Of a stretch of DNA of 64,000 nt, positions 56,164-64,000 are shown in pieces. The notes beneath the pieces are model-generated. The model saw only the letters and a list, made by a program, of their open reading frames with translations. It was not told where the DNA came from and searched no databases. Each line of letters begins with the position of its first letter. Position 1 is the first letter of the stretch. Position numbers and translations under genes: made by a program. The stretch comes from Sinorhizobium alkalisoli (GTDB lineage Bacteria > Pseudomonadota > Alphaproteobacteria > Rhizobiales > Rhizobiaceae): contig NZ_CP034909.1 in the NCBI RefSeq assembly GCF_008932245.1, positions 496,001 to 560,000 on the forward strand. Reading direction: 5' to 3'.

Positions 56164-57249
56164 TCAGCCGGGCTTGAAAGCATGCGGTATAGCCTTCGCG
56201 ATTGCTTTTTTCATGACGGTCGGCAGCGCCTGCCTCTTCAGTGACGCGATCGGCTCCCACCAGCCGCCGACAGCGGGCGGTGCATCGGCGACATTGGCGC
56301 GGTAGACGGAAAGGCGCAACTCGAAATGCGTGAAGACGTGGGTAATCGTGCCGCAGGATTCCCAGGGCGCTACGAAGGGTCGCGCGTCGACGGAGGTCTC
56401 GCCATCGCGGCGTGCGCTCCAGTCCGTGCCGGGAACCTCCGTCATACCGCCGAGCAGGCCGGTTTCAGGCCGCTTGCGCAGATAGACGGCGTCGGCGCCA
56501 TCGATCGCCACGAACGCAGCACCGAGGCGCACCGGCTTCTCCTTCTTCGCCGCCTTTATCGGAAATGTTTCCGGAACCGCCGAGGAAAGAGCCATGCACT
56601 TCATGCGGAAGGGACAGAGTGCACAGGTCGGTCGCTTCGGCGTGCAGATCGTGGCGCCGAGATCCATCATCGCCTGCGCGAAGTCGCCCGGTCGGTCGGC
56701 GGGTGTCAGCCGGGATACGCGTTGCCGCATTTCGGTCTTGGCCGCAGGCAGCGGCGTTTCGATCGCGTACAGCCGTGAAATGACGCGCTCGACATTGCCG
56801 TCCAGCACAGCGCTCCTGCGATTGAAGGCGATCGCCGCGATCGCTGCGGCGGTATAGGCGCCCACGCCGGGAAGCGCCTTCAAGCCTTCCTCCGTATCCG
56901 GAAAGCGTCCGCCGTGGCCGCGGGCCACTACCTCCGCGCATTTCTTCAGGTTGCGCGCGCGGGCGTAATAGCCGAGCCCGGCCCATGCCTTCATCACATC
57001 GTCCGTATCGGCGGCCGCGAGATCCTCGACCGTCGGCCAGAACCTCAGAAACTTGTCGAAATAGGCCTTTACCGCCTGAACGGTGGTCTGCTGCAGCATG
57101 ACCTCCGAGAGCCAGACGTGATAGGGATCGGCGACGACGCCTTGCCGTGCCATGGGCGGCGAAACTCGCCAGGGCAGGTCGCGGTGGTGGCGATCATACC
57201 AGGTGAAGAGAAGGGCGGCGTCATCCGCCGTCAGGGTTTCGCACGTCAT
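56164..57249 (-). CDS. mutY: A/G-specific adenine glycosylase
   Basis: This 361-residue protein has the catalytic Glu in SEVMLQQTTV, the helix-hairpin-helix LPGVGAYTAAAIAAIAF with Asp in VLDGNV, and the [4Fe-4S] loop CTPKRPTCALCPFRMKC (C-x6-C-x2-C-x5-C). A C-terminal NUDIX-like domain (about 235-345, TETGLLGGMTEVPGTDW, HVFTHFEL) recognises 8-oxoguanine. It removes adenine mispaired with 8-oxoG. Divergent from the DUF721 gene, 36 bases between starts. Confidence 0.96.
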   Translation of the reverse strand: MTCETLTADDAALLFTWYDRHHRDLPWRVSPPMARQGVVADPYHVWLSEVMLQQTTVQAVKAYFDKFLRFWPTVEDLAAADTDDVMKAWAGLGYYARARNLKKCAEVVARGHGGRFPDTEEGLKALPGVGAYTAAAIAAIAFNRRSAVLDGNVERVISRLYAIETPLPAAKTEMRQRVSRLTPADRPGDFAQAMMDLGATICTPKRPTCALCPFRMKCMALSSAVPETFPIKAAKKEKPVRLGAAFVAIDGADAVYLRKRPETGLLGGMTEVPGTDWSARRDGETSVDARPFVAPWESCGTITHVFTHFELRLSVYRANVADAPPAVGGWWEPIASLKRQALPTVMKKAIAKAIPHAFKPG

Positions 57250-57279
57250 TTGCCGGGAAGTCCTTTTCCGGCCTATACT
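57250..57279 (+). promoter_or_regulatory. Promoter for the DUF721 gene
   Basis: TTGCCG (57250-57255) and TATACT (57274-57279) are 18 bases apart. The predicted transcription start falls at about 57286, the same base as the ATG, so the message may be leaderless. Confidence 0.5.
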
Positions 57280-57285
57280 TGGCCG

Positions 57286-57846
57286 ATGCCCGCCCGAGCT
57301 TCAAGGCTCGATCCGAATTGCAAACAGAAAGTCGCATGCGTGCGTGAACAAAAGCCCCGCAAGGGTGTGGTCCAGATCAGCGAAGTTGCCAACGGGCTGA
57401 TCGATCCGGTGCTCGCCAAGCGCGCGGGCATCAACACCATGCTGCTCGGCTCCTGGGACGAGATCGCCGGCGCGGATTTTGCCGACTGCACCCGGCCGGA
57501 AAAGATCGCCTGGCCGCGCCGCGCCTCGGAAATCGGTGCCGAGGGCGGCTACCAGCCGGGCGTGCTCACCATTGCCTGCGAAGGCACGCGGGCGCTCTTT
57601 CTCACCCACGCGCAAGGCGAACTGATCCAGCGGATCAACGGGTTCTTCGGTTTCCACGCAATTGGTCAGTTGCGGATCGTACAGAAGCCGGTTGCCCCGC
57701 CCCCCAGGCGCCGCGGGCCGCCGCGGCCACTTACGGGTGAGCCCGCCCGCCGGCTCGAATCCATGATCGATGGCATCGAGAGCGAGACGCTGAAGGCGGC
57801 GCTGACGCGGCTCGGTACCGCCGTGTTGTCGTCACGGCGGAAATGA
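57286..57846 (+). CDS. DUF721 (DciA-like) protein
   Basis: This 186-residue protein has the DUF721 core GLIDPVLAKRAGINTMLLGS, the conserved SWDEIAG, GVLTIACEGTRALFLTHAQG and LIQRINGFFG. The tail is Pro/Arg-rich and helical. In many bacteria DUF721 proteins are DciA, which loads the replicative helicase DnaB; whether this one does is inferred. ATG 57286 lacks a ribosome site and coincides with a predicted transcription start; GTG 57340 (VREQKPRKG) is a shorter alternative start. Ends 9 bases before a repeat copy. Confidence 0.85.
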   Translation: MPARASRLDPNCKQKVACVREQKPRKGVVQISEVANGLIDPVLAKRAGINTMLLGSWDEIAGADFADCTRPEKIAWPRRASEIGAEGGYQPGVLTIACEGTRALFLTHAQGELIQRINGFFGFHAIGQLRIVQKPVAPPPRRRGPPRPLTGEPARRLESMIDGIESETLKAALTRLGTAVLSSRRK

Positions 57847-57854
57847 CCGATCAT

Positions 57855-57921
57855 CTACAGCGCTGCGCGTTGAATTGCTGCATTCCGTTGAATCGAGGTC
57901 GATTGATGAGACATGCAGTAG
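57855..57921. repeat. Mosaic hairpin repeat, copy 7 (deleted P1 joined to P2)
   Basis: CTACAGCGCTGCGCG, the left arm of P1, is followed directly by TTGAATTGCTGCAT...ATGAGACATGCAGTAGG, the P2 module. The right arm of P1 is missing compared with the full copies at 22405 and 24672. Confidence 0.8.
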
Positions 57922-58032
57922 GGGTCACAATTCTTTGAACTCAGTTGAGATACCGCCCCTTGCCGCCATTGATCGGGCAAGTTATCGAATTCCCACTTCG
58001 AATTTTTCCCTCACAGAAAACGGGTCCTCTCC

Positions 58033-58848
58033 ATGTCCGCTTCCGATACGAGCCTGTCGAAACGCCTGCTGAGTGGCGTCGCCATTGCGGTGATCGCCCT
58101 GGTCATCGCCGCTTGCAGCGATGAGAAGAAGGAGGCTGCTTCCACCACGCCGGCCGAAACGGCGACAAGTGCGGATGCGACGACCACCGCATCAACGGCT
58201 GAAGCGCCCGCCGCCTCGACCGAGACGAAACCCGCGGCGGGCACCGAGGTGGCCCAGGCATCCACACCCGCGGCCGAGGTCGAACTGCCGAAGTCGGAAG
58301 GCAGCGTGGACGTGCAGAAGCTGATGGAGCCGGGTCCGCTGCCGGAAATGGCGCTGGGGAAGGCCGACGCGCCGGTGACGATCGTCGAATATATGTCGAT
58401 GACCTGCCCGCATTGCGCTGCCTTCCACAACAATACCTTCGAGGCCATCAAGGCCAAATATATCGACACCGGCAAGGTGCGATTCATCGTCCGCGAGTTC
58501 CCGTTCGATCCGCGCGCGGCAGCCGCCTTCATGCTGGCGCGCTGCGCGCCCGAAGGACAGTATTTCCCGATGATTTCCATGCTGTTCAAGCAGCAACGAC
58601 AGTGGGCGGCCGCGGAAAACGGCCGCGATGCACTGCTGCAAATGTCGAAACTCGCCGGTTTTACACAGGAGAGCTTCGAGGCCTGCTTGACGAACCAGAA
58701 ACTTCTGGATGATGTGAACGCAGTGATGCAGCGCGGTGCCAAGGAATTCGGCGTGCAATCGACGCCGACCTTCTTCGTCAATGGAGAGCACTATTCGGGG
58801 GACATGTCGGTTGACGTTATGTCGGCCCTCATCGACGGAAAGCTCTGA
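58033..58848 (+). CDS. DsbA-like thiol-disulfide lipoprotein
   Basis: This 271-residue protein has a lipobox (LVIAAC, Cys28), then a Thr/Ala/Pro/Glu-rich linker (about 36-90) and a thioredoxin-fold DsbA domain with active site CPHC (125-128) and cis-proline in STPTFF. It should oxidise or isomerise disulfides while tethered to a membrane. It may correspond to the DsbA family of envelope quality control; the partner DsbB is not in the window. A terminator follows. Confidence 0.92.
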   Translation: MSASDTSLSKRLLSGVAIAVIALVIAACSDEKKEAASTTPAETATSADATTTASTAEAPAASTETKPAAGTEVAQASTPAAEVELPKSEGSVDVQKLMEPGPLPEMALGKADAPVTIVEYMSMTCPHCAAFHNNTFEAIKAKYIDTGKVRFIVREFPFDPRAAAAFMLARCAPEGQYFPMISMLFKQQRQWAAAENGRDALLQMSKLAGFTQESFEACLTNQKLLDDVNAVMQRGAKEFGVQSTPTFFVNGEHYSGDMSVDVMSALIDGKL

Positions 58849-58868
58849 TCCTTCGCTTTTCCTGAGAG

Positions 58869-58900
58869 CGGGCGACGGCGGTAGCCGTGCGCCCGTTTTT
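58869..58900 (+). terminator. Terminator after the DsbA-like gene
   Basis: CGGGCGACGGC pairs with GCCGTGCGCCCG (one bulge) around GGTA and is followed by TTTTT. Confidence 0.75.
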
Positions 58901-58965
58901 GGTGTTTGGAGAGCCGACCCTCTCTGGCCTGCCTGCCATCGCTCCAGAGGAGGATATTTCCTCCC

Positions 58966-61900
58966 ATGAGGTTCACCAAACTCCGCCTGCTCGGCTTCAA
59001 ATCCTTCGTCGAACCGACGGAGTTCATCATCGAGCGGGGCCTGACCGGCGTCGTCGGGCCGAATGGATGCGGCAAGTCGAATCTTGTCGAGGCGCTGCGC
59101 TGGGTGATGGGGGAGAACTCCTATAAGAACATGCGCGCCTCCGGCATGGATGACGTGATCTTTTCCGGGTCGGGCAACCGTCCGGCGCGCAACACCGCGG
59201 AGGTGGGCCTTTACCTCGACAACGGCGACCGCACCGCGCCGGCCGCCTTCAACGACAGCGACGAGATCCAGGTGACGCGCCGGATCGAGCGCGAGCAGGG
59301 TTCCGTCTACCGTATCAATGGCAAGGAGGCGCGCGCCAAGGACGTACAATTGCTCTTCGCCGACGCTTCGACGGGGGCCCGCTCGCCATCAATGGTCGGG
59401 CAGGGCCGGATCGGCGAACTGATCGCCGCCAAGCCGCAGGCGCGTCGGCAATTGCTCGAAGAAGCGGCCGGCATCTCCGGCTTGCATTCCCGCCGGCACG
59501 AGGCGGAACTCAGACTGAAGGCGGCGGAAACCAATCTCGAACGGCTCGACGACGTCACTTCGCAGCTCGAAAGCCAGCTCGAGAGCCTGAAGCGACAGTC
59601 GCGCCAGGCCAACCGCTTCAAGATGCTGTCGGCGGAAATCCGTCGCCATGAATCGATCCTTTTCCATATCCGCTGGGTGCAGGCGAAGGAAGCGGAGGCC
59701 GAAGCCACGAGCCAGTTGAACCAGGCCACCGCGCTCGTCGCGGAGAAGGCGCAGGCTCAGATGACGGCAGCCAGGGACCAGGCGATCGCAAGCCTCAAGC
59801 TGCCGGATCTGCGCGAGAACGAGGCGAAGTTCGCGGCGGCGCTTCAGCGCCTGCAGATCGCCCGCGCGCAACTCGAGGAAGATGCGAGCCGGATCCTGCG
59901 CCGTCGTGACGAATTGCAGCGGCGGCTGGCGCAGCTCGCCGAGGACATCGCCCGTGAGGAACGGCTCATCGCTGACAATGCCGGCATCCTTTCCCGCCTC
60001 GACGAGGAAGAGGCGGAGCTGAGCGGCATGCTGGCGAAGGCGGACGACCGTGCCGCCGAGGCTCGCGAGAGGCTGGAGGCGGCAAACGAGACGCTGTCCG
60101 AAAGCGAAGCCGATCTCGCGCGGCTGACGGCCGAGCGGGCCGAGGCGCAGGCCGCTCGCAACCAGATCGAGCGGGCGCTTCGGGATCTGTCGGACCGGCA
60201 GGCGCGCCTTGCCCGTCAGCTCTCCGACCACGCCCGTGACTTCGACGAAATCGACCGCCAGGTGGCCGCGCTTCCGGACCCTCACGAAAAGCGGGGACAG
60301 GTCGAAGCCGCGGCAGCGGCCCTGGAAGAGGCCGAAGCGACCGTCATTGCCATCGAAGAGGGGCTTGTAGAGGCGCGCGCCAGAGAAGCCGATGCCCGAC
60401 CGCCGGTCGACCGGGCGCGTGCGCGGCTGAACGGCATCGAGACCGAGTCGCGCACGATCCGCCGGATGCTGGAGGCTGCGGGCGCCAGCACCTACCCGGC
60501 CGTGGTCGAGGAGATGAAGGTCGATCGGGGTTTCGAGACGGCGCTTGGCGCAGCGTTCGGCGACGACCTCGACTCGCCCCTGGACCATGCCGCACCGTCG
60601 CATTGGCGCATGCCTGGCGACCATGCCCATGATCCCGCCCTGCCGGATGGCGTTCCGGCCTTGATGAACTACGTGCGCGCGCCGGAGGCGCTCGGCCGAA
60701 GGCTGCGCCAGATCGGCATTGTGGAGGACGACATAGAGGCGGCGCGCCTGCTGCCGTTCCTCAAGGCCGGCCAGCGGCTGGTGACCAGGCGGGGTGCGGT
60801 CTGGCGTTGGGACGGCCACGTCACCGGGTCGGAGGCGCCAAGCGCGGCGGCGTTGCGGCTTGCGCAGAAGAACCGCCTGGCGGAACTCGAGGGCGAAGCG
60901 GAAGATGCCGCCGAGGCCCTCGAGCGGGCGGAGGCGGAGCTTGCCACCGCCGGACAGCGCATTCGCGCCGAGGACGAGCGGCTGCGGCTTTCGCGCGATG
61001 CGCACCGGATGATCGTCCGGCAATTGAGCGAGGCGCGCGAGGCGCTCGCCGCCGCAGAGCGCGCCTCCGGCGATCTCGCCCGCCGTCGCGCCGTGCTCGC
61101 GGAGACAAGCTTGCAGCTTCAGGCGCAGCTCGAGGAGATAGCCGAGCAGGTCGAAGCGGCGAACGATACCCTTGTCGAGGCGCCCGACCTTTCCGAGCTC
61201 GACCTCCGCCTGCGCAGCCGGATGGCCGAGGTCGCCGCCGATCGGGCGGCCATTGCCGAAGCGCGGGCAGCCCATGACGGCCTCGCCCGCGAAAACGAGG
61301 CGCGAATGCGCCGGCTTGCCGCGATTGCAGGAGAGCGCGAGACCTGGCTGGCGAGGGCCGCGAGCGCCGACGAGCACATCACCACGCTGCGCGAACGCGA
61401 GGTGGAGGCGCGCGAAGAGGTCGAGGAACTCGTCGACGCGCCGGACGAGTTCGAAGACAAGCGCCGCGCCCTGATGAACGAATTGCAGAAGGCCGAGACG
61501 GCGCGCCGTCAGGCGACCGATATTCTCGCCGAGGCGGAGAACCGCCAGCGCGAGGCCGATCGCATCGCCGCGACCGCGCTTTCGAAGCTGGCGGAAGGAC
61601 GCGAGAACCGCGGTCGGGCAGAAGAGCGGCTTGTCTCGGCACGCGAGCGGCGCGTTGAGATCGAAGCCCGCATCCTCGAGGCTCTGTCCTGTGCCGCGCA
61701 CGAGGTCATACGCCTGACCGGCCTTGCGGCAGACGAGGCGCTGCCGGACATGCGCGCGGTCGAGCGGGAACTCGAGCGGCTGAAGATCGAGCGCGAGCGG
61801 CTAGGCGCCGTCAACCTGCGGGCCGACGAGGAACAGAAGGAGCTCGCCGAACGGCTGGCGGCACTGCTCAAGGAGCGCGACGACGTCATCGAGGCGATCC

Positions 61901-62427
61901 GAAAGCTTAGAAGTGCCATCCAGAACCTCAATCGCGAGGGGCGCGAACGCCTGATCGCCGCCTTCGACGTGGTCAACGCACAATTCCAGCGGCTCTTCAC
62001 GCATCTCTTCGGCGGCGGCACGGCCGAGCTGCAGTTGATTGAGAGCGACGATCCGCTGGAGGCGGGGCTTGAGATCCTTGCGCGTCCGCCGGGCAAGAAG
62101 CCGCAAACGATGACACTGCTTTCCGGCGGCGAACAAGCCTTGACGGCGATGGCGCTGATCTTCGCCGTGTTCCTCACCAATCCGGCGCCGATCTGCGTCC
62201 TGGACGAGGTGGACGCGCCGCTCGACGACCACAATGTCGAGCGCTATTGTAATCTGATGGACGAGATGGCCGCCTCGACCGAGACGCGCTTCGTTATCAT
62301 CACTCACAACCCGATCACTATGGCGCGCATGAACCGTCTGTTCGGCGTCACCATGGCTGAGCAGGGCGTCTCTCAGCTCGTCTCCGTCGATCTCCAGACG
62401 GCGGAGCGCATGCGCGAAGCTGTCTGA
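58966..62427 (+). CDS. smc: Chromosome segregation ATPase SMC
   Basis: This 1153-residue protein has an N-terminal Walker A (GPNGCGKSN, 31-39) with LGFKSFVEPTEF. A coiled coil runs to about residue 490, then a hinge (about 500-640, GASTYPAVVEEMKVDRGFET onward), then the return coil. C-terminal signature LLSGGEQALTAMALIF and Walker B ICVLDEVDAPLDD close it. It forms the condensin that compacts and segregates the chromosome with ScpA/ScpB. The GGAGGATATTTCCTCC palindrome lies before ATG 58966, which fits the family start. Confidence 0.97.
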   Translation: MRFTKLRLLGFKSFVEPTEFIIERGLTGVVGPNGCGKSNLVEALRWVMGENSYKNMRASGMDDVIFSGSGNRPARNTAEVGLYLDNGDRTAPAAFNDSDEIQVTRRIEREQGSVYRINGKEARAKDVQLLFADASTGARSPSMVGQGRIGELIAAKPQARRQLLEEAAGISGLHSRRHEAELRLKAAETNLERLDDVTSQLESQLESLKRQSRQANRFKMLSAEIRRHESILFHIRWVQAKEAEAEATSQLNQATALVAEKAQAQMTAARDQAIASLKLPDLRENEAKFAAALQRLQIARAQLEEDASRILRRRDELQRRLAQLAEDIAREERLIADNAGILSRLDEEEAELSGMLAKADDRAAEARERLEAANETLSESEADLARLTAERAEAQAARNQIERALRDLSDRQARLARQLSDHARDFDEIDRQVAALPDPHEKRGQVEAAAAALEEAEATVIAIEEGLVEARAREADARPPVDRARARLNGIETESRTIRRMLEAAGASTYPAVVEEMKVDRGFETALGAAFGDDLDSPLDHAAPSHWRMPGDHAHDPALPDGVPALMNYVRAPEALGRRLRQIGIVEDDIEAARLLPFLKAGQRLVTRRGAVWRWDGHVTGSEAPSAAALRLAQKNRLAELEGEAEDAAEALERAEAELATAGQRIRAEDERLRLSRDAHRMIVRQLSEAREALAAAERASGDLARRRAVLAETSLQLQAQLEEIAEQVEAANDTLVEAPDLSELDLRLRSRMAEVAADRAAIAEARAAHDGLARENEARMRRLAAIAGERETWLARAASADEHITTLREREVEAREEVEELVDAPDEFEDKRRALMNELQKAETARRQATDILAEAENRQREADRIAATALSKLAEGRENRGRAEERLVSARERRVEIEARILEALSCAAHEVIRLTGLAADEALPDMRAVERELERLKIERERLGAVNLRADEEQKELAERLAALLKERDDVIEAIRKLRSAIQNLNREGRERLIAAFDVVNAQFQRLFTHLFGGGTAELQLIESDDPLEAGLEILARPPGKKPQTMTLLSGGEQALTAMALIFAVFLTNPAPICVLDEVDAPLDDHNVERYCNLMDEMAASTETRFVIITHNPITMARMNRLFGVTMAEQGVSQLVSVDLQTAERMREAV

Positions 62428-62564
62428 CAAGTCTCGTTCTGCTTACAGGCCACGCGCTGCCGCAATCTTGATGCACTGCAGCAAAAAACTTGGCCGAGTG
62501 CATTTTCAGCCCGAAACATATACTGTAGATCGTCACCAGAGCTGTTTTGGGGTGGAGAACAGGC

Positions 62565-64000
62565 ATGACGAAGTGGGTTTACACCTTTGGTGGCGGAAAG
62601 GCCGAAGGCCATGCGGGACACCGCGACAGGCTTGGCGGCAAGGGCGCCAACCTTGCGGAGATGTGCAATCTCGGCCTTCCCGTGCCGCCGGGGCTCACCA
62701 TCGTCACCGATGCCTGCAACAGCTATCTGGCAAACGGCCGAACCATGCCGGAGGGCTTGCGCAGCCAGGTGCGCGAGGGCATTTCCCGGATGGAAGAAGT
62801 CACCGGCCGCCTGTTCGGCGATACCACCCGCCCTTTGCTTCTTTCCGTTCGTTCGGGGGCTCGCGCCTCCATGCCCGGCATGATGGACACGGTTCTCAAT
62901 CTCGGGCTCAACGATCAGTCGGTGCATGCGCTTGGCCACGATGCCGGCGATGCGCGATTCGCCTGGGACAGTTACCGCCGCTTTATCCAGATGTACGGCG
63001 ATGTCGTCCTGGGCGTCGACCATGATGTCTTCGAGGAGATCCTGGAAGAAGAGAAGGCGCGGCTCGGGCACGAGCAGGATACGGAGCTTTCTGCCGTCGA
63101 ATGGCAGCACGTGATTGCCCGCTACAAGGAAGCGATCGAGGAGGTTTTGGGCGAGCCCTTTCCACAGGACCCGGAGGTCCAGCTCTGGGGCGCGGTCGGA
63201 GCCGTCTTCTCGAGCTGGATGAATCCGCGCGCGATTACCTACCGCCATCTCCACGGCATCCCTTCAAGCTGGGGCACGGCGGTCAATATCCAGGCGATGG
63301 TCTTCGGCAATCTCGGCAACTCGTCGGCGACCGGCGTCGCCTTCACGCGCAATCCCTCGACCGGCGAGAGGGAACTCTACGGCGAATTCCTCGTCAATGC
63401 CCAGGGTGAGGATGTTGTTGCGGGCATTCGCACGCCGCAGAACATCACCGAAGCAGCGCGGATCGCTTCCGGCTCCGATAGGCCGTCGCTCGAGAAGCTG
63501 ATGCCCGAGGCCTTCGCCGAATTCGAGCAGATATGCAGCACGCTCGAGCGGCATTATCGCGACATGCAGGATCTCGAATTCACCATCGAGCGGGGCAAGC
63601 TCTGGATGCTGCAGACCCGCTCCGGCAAGCGGACCGCCAAGGCGGCGCTGAAGATCGCCGTCGACATGGCGGAAGAGGGGCTGATTTCGAAGGAAGTGGC
63701 GGTGACGCGCATCGATCCCGCCTCGCTCGACCAACTCCTGCACCCGACCATCGACCCGCATGCGCGCCGCGACATCATCGGATCCGGCCTGCCGGCCTCG
63801 CCGGGGGCGGCGACCGGTGAGATCGTGTTCAACTCGGAGGAGGCGGTCCAGGCGGTCAAGGAAGGTCGCAAGGTTCTCCTGGTGCGCGTCGAGACGAGCC
63901 CGGAGGATATCCATGGCATGCACGCAGCCGAAGGCATCCTGACCACCCGCGGCGGCATGACGAGCCATGCGGCGGTCGTCGCCCGCGGCATGGGCACCCC
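62565..64000 (+). CDS. ppdK: Pyruvate, phosphate dikinase, 5' part (cut by window end)
   Basis: The first 478 codons are present and run off the window. MTKWVYTFGGGKAEG and LGGKGANLAEMCNLGLPVPP begin the ATP-grasp domain. RSGARASMPGMMDTVLNLGL and GVAFTRNPSTGERELYGEF are typical. The catalytic phosphohistidine motif TTRGGMTSHAAVVARGMGT lies at the very end of the window. The enzyme interconverts pyruvate and PEP using ATP and phosphate. GTGGAGA precedes the ATG. The barrel domain is missing only because the window ends. Confidence 0.96.
   Translation, partial: MTKWVYTFGGGKAEGHAGHRDRLGGKGANLAEMCNLGLPVPPGLTIVTDACNSYLANGRTMPEGLRSQVREGISRMEEVTGRLFGDTTRPLLLSVRSGARASMPGMMDTVLNLGLNDQSVHALGHDAGDARFAWDSYRRFIQMYGDVVLGVDHDVFEEILEEEKARLGHEQDTELSAVEWQHVIARYKEAIEEVLGEPFPQDPEVQLWGAVGAVFSSWMNPRAITYRHLHGIPSSWGTAVNIQAMVFGNLGNSSATGVAFTRNPSTGERELYGEFLVNAQGEDVVAGIRTPQNITEAARIASGSDRPSLEKLMPEAFAEFEQICSTLERHYRDMQDLEFTIERGKLWMLQTRSGKRTAKAALKIAVDMAEEGLISKEVAVTRIDPASLDQLLHPTIDPHARRDIIGSGLPASPGAATGEIVFNSEEAVQAVKEGRKVLLVRVETSPEDIHGMHAAEGILTTRGGMTSHAAVVARGMGT

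Noticed and set aside
59389..61701. 770-codon minus-strand frame
   Set aside because: It is antisense to smc; the long open frame results from codon bias of the coiled coil.

Overview
The window looks like a piece of a Sinorhizobium (Ensifer) chromosome, close to S. meliloti. I base this on the GC-rich alphaproteobacterial coding style, the gene order around fabI, aroC, ribB, ctaCDBGE, ispH, thrB, rnhA, mpp, thrC, ccrM, mutY, smc and ppdK, the bioMNY biotin transporter, a CcrM methyltransferase, and intergenic palindromic repeats of the rhizobial RIME type. The assignment is from memory of rhizobial gene content, not from a search.

Layout. (1) Positions 1-3014 are accessory: the end of an unidentified gene, a cupredoxin, a CusF-like protein, a very strong terminator, a small secreted hypothetical protein, about 770 bases of decayed DNA, and a DUF305 membrane protein. 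All recognisable genes here point to periplasmic copper handling. (2) Positions 3015-9520 are a minus-strand block: HDAC-like deacetylase, xseB, pirin, dxs, tlyA and a TrmA/RumA-type RNA methyltransferase, with a palindrome-rich repeat between xseB and the pirin gene. (3) Positions 9584-15505 hold a quinone-reductase-like gene, a thioesterase, and a minus-strand operon bioM-bioN-bioY-acyl-CoA ligase-thiolase. (4) Positions 15648-21046 carry an AlkX/YcaQ-like glycosylase, tldD, a D-Ala-D-Ala carboxypeptidase and a polysaccharide deacetylase. (5) Positions 21059-28647 carry pdxH, a lipoprotein, a DnaJ-like protein, fabI, a histidine phosphatase, a DUF1344 protein, aroC and ribB. This stretch holds most of the mosaic hairpin repeats. 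(6) Positions 29658-36882 are the aa3-type cytochrome c oxidase cluster ctaC-ctaD-ctaB-46 aa ORF-ctaG-ctaE-DUF983-SURF1-DUF1304. A perfect FNR/FixK-type palindrome lies just upstream of ctaC, and the DUF1304 gene is frameshifted. (7) Positions 36886-48480 carry ispH-thrB-rnhA, a peroxiredoxin, a DsbD-N-like protein, YqgE, a large PAS-GGDEF-EAL membrane protein with a GNAT partner, mpp and thrC. (8) Positions 48930-64000 carry a lipoprotein, an amino-acid-type binding protein, a HAD phosphatase, GntR and ArsR regulators, two small dimeric-barrel proteins, ccrM, a second HAD protein, mutY, a DUF721/DciA-like protein, a DsbA-like lipoprotein, smc and the start of ppdK.

Functional themes are aerobic respiration and its assembly factors, biotin uptake linked to CoA chemistry, cell-cycle and chromosome functions (ccrM, smc, DciA-like), and cofactor and isoprenoid synthesis (pdxH, ribB, dxs, ispH).

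I found no CRISPR array, tRNA, rRNA, intact insertion sequence or prophage. No clearly new multigene system is present. The most useful leads are the mosaic repeat family (one copy supplies the C-terminus of a protein), the FixK-like box before ctaC, the CtrA-like repeats before ccrM, the thiolase lacking its second catalytic cysteine, and the broken DUF1304 gene.
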